In this document: in pieces, positions 1-12,062 of the stretch
Layout of the letters: each line of letters starts with the position of its first letter
How positions within the stretch are numbered: the stretch's first letter is position 1
The notes under the pieces: generated by a model
Told to the model about the DNA's origin: nothing
Seen by the model: only the letters and a program-made list of their open reading frames with translations
Databases searched by the model: none
Program-made: the position numbers and the translations under genes
NCBI GenBank assembly: GCA_027587225.1
Contig: JAPDDQ010000037.1
Location: 1-64,000, forward strand
Reading direction: 5' to 3'
DNA length: 64,000 bases
Source: Solirubrobacter taibaiensis
GTDB lineage: Bacteria; Actinomycetota; Thermoleophilia; Solirubrobacterales; Solirubrobacteraceae

Positions 1-1
1 G

Positions 2-2704
<2,703 letters not shown>

Positions 2705-2745
2705 ACGGGATGAGAGCGTAGCCGGAGCTAGGATCGATTCGTCCT

Positions 2746-3429
2746 ATGGCCGCCTTGGAAGCGCTCAACGAGGCGGTCGTCGACTGCCGTCGCTGCCCAC
2801 GCCTGGTCGAGTGGCGTGAGCAGGTCGCGCGCGAGAAGCGGGCGGCGTACCGCGACTGGACGTACTGGGGCCGCCCGATGCCGGGCTTCGGCGACCCCGC
2901 GGCGCGGATCCTCGTACTCGGCCTCGCGCCCGCCGCGCACGGCGGGAACCGCACCGGCCGCATCTTCACCGGCGACCGCTCCGGCGACTTCCTGTTCGCC
3001 GGCCTGCACCGCGTCGGGCTCGCCAACCAGGCCGAGTCGGTCCACAAAGACGACGGCTTGAAGCTCCAGGGCGCGTACATGGTCGCCGCGGTGCGCTGCG
3101 CGCCGCCCGCGAACCTGCCCACACCGGAGGAACGCGCGAACTGCAGCGACTGGCTGGAGCGGGAGGTCGCGCTGTTGCCCGACATCCACGTCGTGCTGTG
3201 CCTCGGCGGGTTCGCGTGGGAGAGCGCGCTGCGGCTGCGCGCAAGCCTCGGCGGCACCGTCACGCGCCCGAAGCCGAAGTTCGGCCACGGCGCCGTCGCC
3301 GACGGCGAGCCGTGGCCGCTGCTCGGCTGCTTCCACCCCAGCCAGCAGAACACGTTCACCGGCAAGCTCACGCCCGACATGCTCGACGCGGTCTTGACGC
3401 AGGCCAAAGACCTCGCCTGGGGCGCGTGA
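2746..3429 (+). CDS. udgB: Uracil-DNA glycosylase, family 5 (UdgB type)
   Basis: Removes uracil, and in this family also hypoxanthine and related bases, from DNA to start base-excision repair. The protein has 227 residues. Motif 1 is GLAPAAHGGNRTGR, the family-5 form lacking the polar catalytic Asp/Asn of other uracil glycosylases. Motif 2 is the HPS in CFHPSQQNTF. Cysteines C14 and C17 (CRRC) plus the Cys in VRCAPP and in ANCSDW fit the [4Fe-4S] ligands of families 4 and 5. Its stop overlaps the GTG of the MFS gene, so it heads a three-gene run with two transporters that have no obvious repair role. Confidence 0.93.
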   Translation: MAALEALNEAVVDCRRCPRLVEWREQVAREKRAAYRDWTYWGRPMPGFGDPAARILVLGLAPAAHGGNRTGRIFTGDRSGDFLFAGLHRVGLANQAESVHKDDGLKLQGAYMVAAVRCAPPANLPTPEERANCSDWLEREVALLPDIHVVLCLGGFAWESALRLRASLGGTVTRPKPKFGHGAVADGEPWPLLGCFHPSQQNTFTGKLTPDMLDAVLTQAKDLAWGA

Positions 3430-4604
3430 GGCGCTATCTCGAGATCCTGCGCTCACCGTGGGTGGGCGCGCTGGTCGCGTCGTCGCTGCTCTCAAGGCTG
3501 CCGATCGGCATCAACGCGCTCGCGATCGTTCTGTACCTGCGCGAGCAGACGGGCTCGTTCGCGGTGGCGGGCGCCGTGTCGGGGACGATGGCGGCCGGTT
3601 CGGCGATCGGCGCCCCGCTTCAGGGCCGGCTCGTCGACCGGCTCGGTGCGCGCCGGATCCTGCTGCCCGTCGCGGTCGTCCATGCCGTCAGCCTCGGCGC
3701 GATCGTCGGCCTGGCGGAGCTGTCCTCGCCGACGATCGCCCTGTTGCTGTGCGGCTTCGTCGCGGGCTTCGCGATCCCGCCGACCTCATCCGTGCTGCGC
3801 TCGATGTGGACGGACCTGCTCCAGCCGCGCCTGCACCAGGCGGCCTACGCGCTGGACAGCACCATGATCGAGCTGATCTTCATCTCCGGCCCGCTGCTGA
3901 CCGCGCTGATCGCGGCCATCACCTCGCCGGCGGGCGCGCTGATCGTGTCCGCCGTCGCGGTCGTGACCGGCACGGCGATCTTCACCGCGCTCCCGCCGAC
4001 CGCGCACGTCGACTCGAGCCATGAGCGCGAACACCACGGGCTGCTGGGAGCGCTCACGTCGCCAGGCGTGCGCGTGCTCGTGATCGCCTCGTTCCCGACC
4101 GGCGTCGGCCTGGGGATGCTCGAGGTCGGCATCCCGGCTTTCAGCCGCGCGGAAGGGGCCGCGGAGCTCGCGGGCGTGCTGCTGGCCACGTGGTCGTTCG
4201 GCTCGCTCGTCGGCGGCCTGGCCTACGGCATGCTGCCGCGCCGCTCACTGTCGCGCACGCACCTGGCGATCGGCGCCCTGCTCCCCCTCGCGCTGCTGCC
4301 GCTCGCCCTCGCGCCGAGCGTGTGGGTGATGGCGCTGCTCGTGATCCCGGCCGGCTGTCTGATCGCACCGCTGCTGGCGACCCGCAACGAGATCGTCGGT
4401 GGCGTCGCCCCGCCCGGCATGCGCACGGAGGCCTACACGTGGCCGATCACGTCGTTCGTCGGCGGGATCGCGGCCGGCGCAGCGCTGTCCGGCGCGCTGG
4501 TGGAAGGGCCAGGCTGGGAAACCGCGTTCGTGATCGCGGCGGCGATCTCCGCGGCCGGCGCGGTCGCAGCGTTCTTCGGCCGCCGCACACTCATGCCGGC
4601 ATGA
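3426..4604 (+). CDS. MFS transporter
   Basis: A 392-residue integral membrane protein with about 12 hydrophobic segments in two halves. The loop between helices 2 and 3 reads QGRLVDRLGARR, the conserved G-x3-D-R-x-G-x-R/K signature of the major facilitator superfamily. A charged loop near residue 200 (SSHEREHHG) separates the halves. The substrate cannot be read from sequence; drug or metabolite export is typical of such single genes. The GTG at 3426 overlaps the udgB stop (GTGA). The apparent upstream extension of the frame is only the shadow of udgB. Confidence 0.88.
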   Translation: MRRYLEILRSPWVGALVASSLLSRLPIGINALAIVLYLREQTGSFAVAGAVSGTMAAGSAIGAPLQGRLVDRLGARRILLPVAVVHAVSLGAIVGLAELSSPTIALLLCGFVAGFAIPPTSSVLRSMWTDLLQPRLHQAAYALDSTMIELIFISGPLLTALIAAITSPAGALIVSAVAVVTGTAIFTALPPTAHVDSSHEREHHGLLGALTSPGVRVLVIASFPTGVGLGMLEVGIPAFSRAEGAAELAGVLLATWSFGSLVGGLAYGMLPRRSLSRTHLAIGALLPLALLPLALAPSVWVMALLVIPAGCLIAPLLATRNEIVGGVAPPGMRTEAYTWPITSFVGGIAAGAALSGALVEGPGWETAFVIAAAISAAGAVAAFFGRRTLMPA

Positions 4605-5119
4605 ACACGATCCTCCCGGCCGTCGGGTTGTTCGTCGTCACGAACCTCGACGACCTGGCGCTGCTGGCCGTACTCGTCGCGAGCGGCGTGCGCCTCGGCC
4701 GCCTCGTCGCCGGCCAGTACCTCGCCTGGGCCGTGATCGCGGTGCTCGCGGCCGGGGTGGTGACGCTCGTGCCGGCCGACGCGCTGCGCTGGCTCGGGCT
4801 GCTCCCGATCGCGATCGGCCTCAAGGAGCTGTTCGAGGGCGACGAGGAGCACCCGCCGCTCGGCACGCCGAGTGTGGCCGCGATCGCGCTGACCGGCGGT
4901 GTGGACGACATCGGCGTGCTCCCACCCGTGTTCGCGACGGGCGACACGGGCCTGTTCATCGCGGTGTTCGCAGTGCTGATCGTGCCGTGGTGCCTGCTCG
5001 CGCGCTGGCTCGCCACGCGTCCGCCGGTCGCCGCTGCCATCGCGCGGCTCGGCCGGTTCGCGGTGCCCGTCGCGTTGATCGCGATCGGCGTGTCCGTTTT
5101 GATCTATCCATCGGACTGA
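4601..5119 (+). CDS. CadD-like transporter (LysE superfamily)
   Basis: A 172-residue membrane protein with five or so hydrophobic segments. It begins with VGLFVVTNLDDLALLAVLVA, matching the N-terminal 'TN-(I/L)-DDL' signature of the CadD cadmium-resistance family, and repeats an Asp-rich motif (TGGVDDIGVLPPVF) in the second half, as CadD proteins do. Family members export cadmium or other cations, but few are tested, so the substrate is inference. The ATG overlaps the MFS stop (ATGA). The gene ends 21 bases before lhr. Confidence 0.72.
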   Translation: MNTILPAVGLFVVTNLDDLALLAVLVASGVRLGRLVAGQYLAWAVIAVLAAGVVTLVPADALRWLGLLPIAIGLKELFEGDEEHPPLGTPSVAAIALTGGVDDIGVLPPVFATGDTGLFIAVFAVLIVPWCLLARWLATRPPVAAAIARLGRFAVPVALIAIGVSVLIYPSD

Positions 5120-5140
5120 GGTCGTAGTGTTCTTCGGTCC

Positions 5141-8100
5141 ATGACCGATCCGCTCGCTCAGTTCACGCCGCAGGTTCGGGAGTGGTTCGGACGGGCGTTC
5201 GCGGGCCCGACGGAGGCCCAGGCGCAGGCGTGGCCGGCGATCGCGACGGGCGAGCACGTGTTGATCTCCGCGCCGACCGGCTCGGGCAAGACGCTGGCGG
5301 CGTTCCTCTACGGCCTGGACCGCTTCGTGGCGAACCCCACGCACGAGCAGACGCGGCTCGTCTACGTGTCGCCGCTGAAGGCGCTCTCGTACGACGTGGA
5401 GAAGAACCTGCGTGCGCCGCTGCGCGGGATCGGGGCGGACCTGAACGTCGCCATCCGCACCGGCGACACGCCGCAGAAGGAGCGGCGGGACATGGTCAAG
5501 CACCCGCCCGACGTGCTGATCACCACGCCCGAGTCGCTCTACCTGATGCTGACGAGCGGCGCCCGCGCGATCTTCGAGGGCACGGAGACCGTGATCCTGG
5601 ACGAGATCCACGCCGTCGCGCAGACCAAGCGCGGCGCGCACCTGGCGATCACGCTGGAGCGGCTGGTGGAGCAGGCGGGGCGGGACGTGCAGCGCGTCGG
5701 CCTGTCCGCCACCCAGAATCCGCTCGAAGAGGTGGGCCGGTTCATGGTCGGGCCCAAGCGCAAGGCCACGATCGTGGACACCGGCATGCGCAAGCCGCTG
5801 GACCTGAAGATCCACGTGCCGGTGGAATCGATGGTCGAGCCGGAGTCGATGGACCTGGAGCTGGATCCGTTTGCGGGCCAAGAGGCCACGCGCAAGTCGA
5901 TCTGGCCGGCGATCTACCCGGAGCTGCTCAAGCTCGTCAAAGAGCACACGTCCACCCTGATCTTCGTCAACAACCGGCGCGCGGCGGAGCGGCTGGCGCT
6001 GCGGCTGAACGAGATCGCCGAGGAGCCGATCGCGCGCGCCCACCACGGCTCGCTCGCCCGTGAGGAGCGGCTGATCGTCGAGGAGATGCTCAAGGCCGGC
6101 GAGCTGCCCTGCCTGGTGGCGACGTCGTCATTGGAGCTCGGCATCGACATGGGCGCCGTGGACCTCGTCCTGCAGGTGGAGTCGCCGAAGTCCGTCACCG
6201 CGGGCCTGCAGCGGATCGGCCGCGCCGGGCACAACGTCGGCGACACGTCGAAGGGCCGCATCTTCCCGAAGTTCCGCGCTGATCTCCTGGAATGCGCGGT
6301 GGTCGCGCAGAGGATGCGCGAGGGCAAGATCGAGACGACGGTCGTCCCGCGCAACCCGCTGGACGTGCTCGCGCAGCAGATCGTGGCGATGGCGGCGACC
6401 GACGAGGACACGCCGCTGCCGGTGGACCAGCTGGCGGCGATGCTCGCCCGCACCTACACGTACTCGGAGCTGAGTCGCCAGCAGCTGGAGAACGTGTTGG
6501 ACATGCTCGACGGCCGCTACCCGAGCGAGGAGTTCGGGGAGCTGCGACCGCGGATCGTCTGGGACCGCGTGAACGGCAACATCCGCGCCCGCAAGGGCTC
6601 GCGCGCGCTGGCCATCACCAACGCGGGCACCATCCCGGACCGCGGCCTGTACTCCGTGAACCTCCCGGACGGCCGCCGCGTGGGCGAGCTCGACGAGGAG
6701 ATGGTCTACGAGGCGCGGCCGGGACAGACGTTCCTGCTCGGCGCCTCGAGCTGGCGGATCGAGGAGATCACGCGCGACCGCGTGATCGTCACGCCCGCGC
6801 CGGGTGTGCCCGGAGCGGTGCCGTTCTGGAAGGGCGACGGGCTCGGCCGCCCGCGCGAGCTGGGCGAAGCGATCGGCGCCTTCGCGCGCTGGGCCGTGGA
6901 TCAGGACCCCAAGGACCTGGCCGAGAGCCATCACCTGGACGAGAAGGCGGCCGTCAACCTCGTCCAGTTCCTGCGCGAGCAGCAGCAGGCGACGCGGGTC
7001 ATCCCGTCCGACAAGACGATCGTGATCGAGCGCTTCCGGGACGAGATCGGCGACTGGCGTGTCTGCGTCCTGTCGCCGTTCGGGGGCCGCGTGCACGCCG
7101 CCTGGGGGCTCGCGCTGAGCGCCCGCATCCGCGAGGAGTACGGGCTGGAGTCGGACGCGATCTGGTCCGACGACGGCATCATCGTCCACCTCCCCGACGC
7201 CGACGAGGCACCCGGCGAGGAGCTGATGCTGATCGATCCGGACGAGCTCGAGGACCTCGTCGTGGGCGAACTGGGTGGCAGCGCCCTGTTCGGCGCCCGG
7301 TTCCGCGAGAACGCGGGCCGCGCGCTGCTGATCCCGCGCGCCTACCCCGGGCGGAGGACACCGCTGTGGCAGCAGCGGCTGAAGTCGCAGTCGCTGCTGG
7401 AGGTCGCGCGCCGCTACGCGCAGTTCCCGATCGTGCTGGAGACCTACCGCGAGGTCCTGCGCGACGTGCTGGACCTCCCCGGCCTGCACGACCTGCTGAC
7501 CAAGCTGCACCGGCGCGAGATCTCCCTGGTGCCGGTGGAGACCGAGACCGCTTCGCCGTTCGCCTCCGGCCTGCTGTTCGACTACGTCGCCACGTACATG
7601 TACGAGGGCGACCAGCCCAACGCCGAGCGCCGCGCCGCCGCGTTGGCGCTGGACCGTGAGCTCCTGCGCGAGCTGCTCGGGCAGGAGGAGCTGCGCGAGC
7701 TGATCGACCCGGGCGCGCTGGACACGGTCGAGGCCGACATCCAGCGGCTCTCCGAGCGAACGCGCGCGGATTCCGTGGACGCCCTGCACGACGTGCTGCG
7801 CCGCGTCGGCGACCTCACGCTCGACGAGGCGCTCGCCCGTGGCGGCACCGAGGCGTGGCTACAGCAGCTCAAGGGCGAGCGGCGCGCGATGTTCCTGCGC
7901 GTCGGCGGCGAGCAGCGCTGGGTCGCGGCCGAGGACGCGGGTCTCTACCGCGACGCACTCGGCGCCGTGCCGCCCTCCGGGCTGCCCGAGGCGTTCATCG
8001 TCGACGTCCCGGACGCGATGGAACGGCTCGTCAAGCGCTACGCCCGCACCCACGGCCCGTTCGAGACCCGCGCGCTGCGCGACCGGTACGGCTTGGACTT

Positions 8101-9499
8101 CACGCCCGTGCTCGAGCGGCTCGAGCAGTCCGGCGCCCTCGTGCGCGGCGAGCTGCGCCCCGGCGGGACGACGCGCGAGTGGTGCGACCCCGAGGTGCTG
8201 CGCCGTCTGCGCCGCGCCTCGCTCGCCGCCCTGCGCGCGGAGATCGAGCCGGCCGACCAGCGCGCCCTGGCACGCTTCTTGGCCAACTGGCAGGGCGTGG
8301 ACCGCCATCCGCCCGCCGGCGCGGGGATCGACCGGCTGCGCGAGATCCTCGTCCCGCTCCAGGGGTTGCCACTGCCGTTGGAGGTGTGGGAACGCGACCT
8401 CCTGCCGCGCCGCACCGGCGCGTATTCCCCAGCGTGGCTGGACCAGCTGTGCGCTTCCGGCGAGATCGTGTGGGTCGGCGCGGGTGCGCTCGGGCGGCGC
8501 TCGGGCCGGGTGGCGTTGTACTTCCGCGACGACGCGCCACTGATCGGCCCGCCCCCGAAGCCCGCCGACTCACCCACCGAGCCGGTGCACGAGGCCATCC
8601 GCGAGCGCCTGCGGGCCGGTGCGTGCTTCTTCACCGACCTCATCGCGGACATCAGCGGCTTCCCGACCGAGGAGCTCCAGAACGGGCTGTGGGATCTCGT
8701 GTGGGCGAGCGAGGCCACCAACGACGCGTTCGCGCCGCTGCGCTCTCCGAAGCTGGCGGCCTCCACGCCGCAGTGGTCGCAGCGCGCGCGAGCGGAACGC
8801 AAGCGCACGTTCGGCTCACGGCGCCGCAGCGGTGCGCAGCCGGCCGTGCAGGGGCGCTGGTCGCTCACGCCCGCGCTGTTCCGGGCCGGCGACGATGACC
8901 CGGTCGCCCGCCGCCGCACGCAGGCGGAGCTGCTGCTGGAGCGCTACGGCATCGTCACCCGCGAGCAGGTGCTCGCCGAGGGCATACCGGGTGGCTTTTC
9001 GAGCTTGTACGACTCCCTGGCGGCGCTGGAGACGATCGGCGTCGCCCGTCGCGGTTACTTCGTGGAGGGGTTGGGCGGCGCGCAGTTCGCGCTCCCGGGC
9101 GCCGTCGAGCGCCTGCGCGCGCAGAAGGACGACGACGCGGCGCCGCCGATCGTGCTCGCCGCCACCGACCCGGCGCAGCCCTACGGCGCCGTCTTGAAGT
9201 GGCCGGACACGCCGCGCCGGCCGGCCCGGGCCGCGGGCGCCTACGTCGTGCTGGCGGGCGCCGAGCCCGTCCTGTTCGTCGAGAAGGGCGGCAAGGGCGT
9301 GCAGGTGCTCGTTCCGGCTGACGACCCGCGCGTGGAGCCGTCGCTCGCTGCGTTGGTGGATGCGGTCAAGCGCGGGCGGATCAAGCGGCTCGCGCTGGAG
9401 AAGGTCGACGGCGAGCCCGTGGTGGGTTCGCCGTGGGAAGAGGTGCTGCTCGAGCTCGGCTTCCGTGCCGGCCCGCGCAAGCTCACGCTCTCTACTTGA
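5141..9499 (+). CDS. lhr: Large ATP-dependent helicase Lhr
   Basis: A superfamily-2 helicase of 1452 residues, close to the length of mycobacterial and E. coli Lhr. It translocates 3'-to-5' on single-stranded DNA, is linked to DNA repair, and unwinds RNA:DNA hybrids. Walker A APTGSGKT is at 44-51 and the DEIH box at 154-157. SSLELGIDMG and QRIGRAGH are motifs V and VI of the second RecA domain. Downstream come the winged-helix and beta-barrel parts of the Lhr core, then a long C-terminal domain of winged-helix character, as in full-length bacterial Lhr. The ATG at 5141 gives the usual short N-terminus. The end overlaps the convergent TSP3-repeat gene by 8 bases. Confidence 0.95.
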   Translation: MTDPLAQFTPQVREWFGRAFAGPTEAQAQAWPAIATGEHVLISAPTGSGKTLAAFLYGLDRFVANPTHEQTRLVYVSPLKALSYDVEKNLRAPLRGIGADLNVAIRTGDTPQKERRDMVKHPPDVLITTPESLYLMLTSGARAIFEGTETVILDEIHAVAQTKRGAHLAITLERLVEQAGRDVQRVGLSATQNPLEEVGRFMVGPKRKATIVDTGMRKPLDLKIHVPVESMVEPESMDLELDPFAGQEATRKSIWPAIYPELLKLVKEHTSTLIFVNNRRAAERLALRLNEIAEEPIARAHHGSLAREERLIVEEMLKAGELPCLVATSSLELGIDMGAVDLVLQVESPKSVTAGLQRIGRAGHNVGDTSKGRIFPKFRADLLECAVVAQRMREGKIETTVVPRNPLDVLAQQIVAMAATDEDTPLPVDQLAAMLARTYTYSELSRQQLENVLDMLDGRYPSEEFGELRPRIVWDRVNGNIRARKGSRALAITNAGTIPDRGLYSVNLPDGRRVGELDEEMVYEARPGQTFLLGASSWRIEEITRDRVIVTPAPGVPGAVPFWKGDGLGRPRELGEAIGAFARWAVDQDPKDLAESHHLDEKAAVNLVQFLREQQQATRVIPSDKTIVIERFRDEIGDWRVCVLSPFGGRVHAAWGLALSARIREEYGLESDAIWSDDGIIVHLPDADEAPGEELMLIDPDELEDLVVGELGGSALFGARFRENAGRALLIPRAYPGRRTPLWQQRLKSQSLLEVARRYAQFPIVLETYREVLRDVLDLPGLHDLLTKLHRREISLVPVETETASPFASGLLFDYVATYMYEGDQPNAERRAAALALDRELLRELLGQEELRELIDPGALDTVEADIQRLSERTRADSVDALHDVLRRVGDLTLDEALARGGTEAWLQQLKGERRAMFLRVGGEQRWVAAEDAGLYRDALGAVPPSGLPEAFIVDVPDAMERLVKRYARTHGPFETRALRDRYGLDFTPVLERLEQSGALVRGELRPGGTTREWCDPEVLRRLRRASLAALRAEIEPADQRALARFLANWQGVDRHPPAGAGIDRLREILVPLQGLPLPLEVWERDLLPRRTGAYSPAWLDQLCASGEIVWVGAGALGRRSGRVALYFRDDAPLIGPPPKPADSPTEPVHEAIRERLRAGACFFTDLIADISGFPTEELQNGLWDLVWASEATNDAFAPLRSPKLAASTPQWSQRARAERKRTFGSRRRSGAQPAVQGRWSLTPALFRAGDDDPVARRRTQAELLLERYGIVTREQVLAEGIPGGFSSLYDSLAALETIGVARRGYFVEGLGGAQFALPGAVERLRAQKDDDAAPPIVLAATDPAQPYGAVLKWPDTPRRPARAAGAYVVLAGAEPVLFVEKGGKGVQVLVPADDPRVEPSLAALVDAVKRGRIKRLALEKVDGEPVVGSPWEEVLLELGFRAGPRKLTLST

Positions 9500-10139
9500 T
9501 GTCGATGTCGATGTCGAGCGCGACGCCGTCTGCGTTGATGACGGCGCTCGTGACGAGCGTGCCGGGCTTGAGGTTCGGGTCCGTGCACGCGCCGGCGCCG
9601 TAGTCGTCGTCGCCGCCGAGGTCGACGGTCTCCTCCTCCTGGACGGGCTCGGCGTCGCCCTCGGCCCAGTGCGGGTCGCCGGAGGTGGCGTCCTCGGTGA
9701 CCTCGACGTACGTCTCGTCCATCACGACGTCGTCCTCGTCCTGCGCGTCGAGGCACTGCGTGTAGGCCTCGACCTCCGCGATCACCTGGCCGCCGACGAA
9801 GCGGTCGATCGTGACCGTCGCGCCGCTGTAGTCGCGGATGTAGCCCGCGTTCTCGGCCCCGTCGCGCGTGCCGTCGCCGTCGGTGTCCCACTTGCGCGGG
9901 TTCGTGCCGACCTTCAGTTCGTCGCCGTCGCGCAGGCTGTCGCGGTCGCTGTCCGCGCGGCGCGGGTTGGTCTTGAGCCCGAACTCGCGCCGGTTCTTCA
10001 GGCCGTCTCGGTCAGTGTCCTTCGCCTGCCATTTGCCGCTGAGCTTGTGCGTCTTGGCCCAGCGCTCGATCGGCGTGGCCGCGTCGGCGGCCGGCGCGAG
10101 CACCAGCGCGACGGCGACAACCGCCATCAGAATTCGCAT
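9492..10139 (-). CDS. Secreted acidic protein with thrombospondin type 3-like calcium-binding repeats
   Basis: A 215-residue exported protein. The start at the ATG ending at 10139 (MRILMAVVAVALV...) puts a normal signal peptide at the N-terminus, cleaved after ADA; an upstream ATG at 10169 would add ten residues and spoil it. Residues about 40-100 carry four Asp-rich repeats (DTDRDGLKN, DSDRDSLRDGDE, DTDGDGTRDG and relatives), the calcium-binding pattern of thrombospondin type 3 repeats. The remainder is strongly acidic and ends in the unusual alternating tail DIDIDIK. No enzyme motif is seen. A cell-surface or matrix role is inference. Confidence 0.75.
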   Translation of the reverse strand: MRILMAVVAVALVLAPAADAATPIERWAKTHKLSGKWQAKDTDRDGLKNRREFGLKTNPRRADSDRDSLRDGDELKVGTNPRKWDTDGDGTRDGAENAGYIRDYSGATVTIDRFVGGQVIAEVEAYTQCLDAQDEDDVVMDETYVEVTEDATSGDPHWAEGDAEPVQEEETVDLGGDDDYGAGACTDPNLKPGTLVTSAVINADGVALDIDIDIK

Positions 10140-10334
10140 ATGTAGCTGGTACCCACATTCTGGACGCACTCACCGGTTTTCTAAAGACGTCCAGAGGGCA
10201 CGCGGCTTGGCTCCCCGTGCGCGATTGATTGCTTCGACCCCTTTGGGCGTGGAGCCGTCACTCGCCGCGCTGGCATTGACGACCTAGGCCTCGTGCGGGA
10301 GGATCGAGGGGGCACCCGACCGTGAGCGCCGGTA

Positions 10335-12062
10335 ATGGCGATCTTCCGCACCGCATCTTCGACGGTCCTGGCCGCGATGGCGCTGGCCGCGCCCGCCGCC
10401 GCGGCTCCGGGCGACCTCGATCCCAGCTTCGGCGAGCAGGGCGTGTTCCAGCGGGACCTGAGCTCCTCGGGCCTTGACTCCGGGTCGACGGCGCTCCTCG
10501 CACTCCCTGGTGACCGTCTGCTCGCCGCCGGCTGGTCCGCCGGCCGGAGCGAGGCCGTCGCGGTCGGACGGCACCTCGAGTCGGGCGCGCTGGACCGCTC
10601 GTTCGGCTCGGAGGGCATCGCGGCGGCGGAGCTCGACCCGTGCCCCGACGCGTATCTGAACGGATTCCCGGCGGCGACCGTCGGGCCCGATGATCGGATC
10701 GTCGTCGTCGGGACTGCGGTCGTCGAGACCGACGACTCCGAGGAGACCCGAGCGGTGGTGACGGTGTTCACCAAGGGCGGGCAGCGCGACCCGGCGTTCG
10801 GCGAGGGAGGCACGCTCTGTCAGTTGCACGGGACTTCTTCGAGCCTCGACGACGTGCTGGTCCAGCCCGACGGCAAGATCGTCGTCGCCGGTGCCGCGAT
10901 CGACGAGAACGGCCGGGTGCAGGCGCTCGTCGTTCGCTACCTCTCCGACGGCCGGCGTGATGGCAGCTTCGGCGTTGACGGAGCCGTCCAGCGGCAGTAC
11001 GGCACCGCGGGATCGTCCGCGGCGGCGATCAGGCGCCAACCCGATGGGGCGCTGCTCCTCGGGGGCACCGTCACGGACGGCGACGGACGAGAGTTCGCGC
11101 TGGTCGCCAGGCTCATGGACGACGGGGCACCCGACGCGACCTTCGGCACGCGGGCGGACGGGAGCGTCCGCCTCCCGCTGGAGCACGCCGGACCAGGCCG
11201 GGGTGTCGCGTACGACCTGGGGCTCGATGCGCAGCAGCACGTTGTTGTCGCCGGCCAGGAGTCTTCCGGCCCGAACGAGGCGGCGAGGGCAGTCCTGGCC
11301 CGGCTGGAACCGGACGGCGATCTGGACGGCCAGTTCGGCGCGAGCGGCGTCACCCGCGTCGAGGCCGGCTTGGGCAGCCCACCGATCGCGGGGTTCCGTG
11401 CCCTCGCGTTTCAGGCCGACGGGAAGATCGTGGCCGCGGGTTTCGCGCTCGACCAACTTGATCGCCGGGGCGCGCTGCTGAGCCGCTTCGATGCGGCCGG
11501 ACGGCCGGACACCGGGTTCGGCACGGCCGGAGCGGTACGAACACAGCACGGGTTCGGGGACGTGCCCTATTCGCAGTGGACCGCGATAGCGCTCGACTCG
11601 TCCGGTCGGATCGCCGCCGCGGGCCCAGCGTTCGGGATGACCGACGACGAACAACTCCCACATCGATGGACGGTCGCCCGGTTCATCAGCGGTGCGAAGG
11701 CCGTGGCCCTTCCGCCCCGGCCTCCCGACACGCCGTCTACACCGAAGCTGCGGCTGCCGTCCTCCGCCACCGTCAACCGACGCGGCGTCGTGCGTCTGCG
11801 CGTGAGCTGCACCAGCGCGGTCGCTTGCCGAGGGACGTTGACGCTGCGCCGCAACCGCGTCCGGCTCGCGCGCGCGGCGCTGACCGTCGCGGCCGGCGCG
11901 CGCCGGACGGTGAACGTGCGGCTCGATGCCGCCGGCCGCCGCCTGCTGCGCCGGCACGCCCGGGTGACCGTGCGAGCGACCAGCACGCTGCGCCGTACGT
12001 CTCAGCCCGCGCTTGTCGTTGTGCAGACACTGCGCCTGCGCCGGCTCACAGCCGCGACCTGA
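10335..12062 (+). CDS. Secreted delta-60 repeat protein
   Basis: A 575-residue exported protein: signal peptide (cleavage near AAAAP, about residue 25), then roughly six to seven delta-60 repeats. Each has a core like L-(D)-x-SFG-x-x-G followed by a VQPDGKIVVAG-like strand (for example LVQPDGKIVVAGAA and FQADGKIVAAGFA). In other bacteria these beta repeats form propeller-like surface domains. The last 110 residues, after a Pro-rich hinge (PPRPPDTPSTPK), are a separate basic beta domain with RRGVVRLRVSC and CRGTLTLRRN segments, common at the C-termini of secreted proteins in this group. The 3' end overlaps the convergent reverse transcriptase gene by 17 bases. The 195 bases upstream show no element I recognise. 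Confidence 0.85.
   Translation: MAIFRTASSTVLAAMALAAPAAAAPGDLDPSFGEQGVFQRDLSSSGLDSGSTALLALPGDRLLAAGWSAGRSEAVAVGRHLESGALDRSFGSEGIAAAELDPCPDAYLNGFPAATVGPDDRIVVVGTAVVETDDSEETRAVVTVFTKGGQRDPAFGEGGTLCQLHGTSSSLDDVLVQPDGKIVVAGAAIDENGRVQALVVRYLSDGRRDGSFGVDGAVQRQYGTAGSSAAAIRRQPDGALLLGGTVTDGDGREFALVARLMDDGAPDATFGTRADGSVRLPLEHAGPGRGVAYDLGLDAQQHVVVAGQESSGPNEAARAVLARLEPDGDLDGQFGASGVTRVEAGLGSPPIAGFRALAFQADGKIVAAGFALDQLDRRGALLSRFDAAGRPDTGFGTAGAVRTQHGFGDVPYSQWTAIALDSSGRIAAAGPAFGMTDDEQLPHRWTVARFISGAKAVALPPRPPDTPSTPKLRLPSSATVNRRGVVRLRVSCTSAVACRGTLTLRRNRVRLARAALTVAAGARRTVNVRLDAAGRRLLRRHARVTVRATSTLRRTSQPALVVVQTLRLRRLTAAT

Noticed and set aside
4433-6046. Long antisense open frame (537 codons) across the CadD-like gene and the start of lhr
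   Set aside because: It is the mirror of strong genes on the plus strand, is very rich in Arg/Asp/His as such GC-rich shadows are, and has no domain. The same holds for the long antisense frames at 6128-7789, 20050-21786, 27719-29740 and 51814-53967.
10236-10290. Similarity of this intergenic stretch to the 3' part of lhr (VEPSLAAL near 9340)
   Set aside because: Only about 25 bases agree and the frame is not continued. Likely chance in this base composition.
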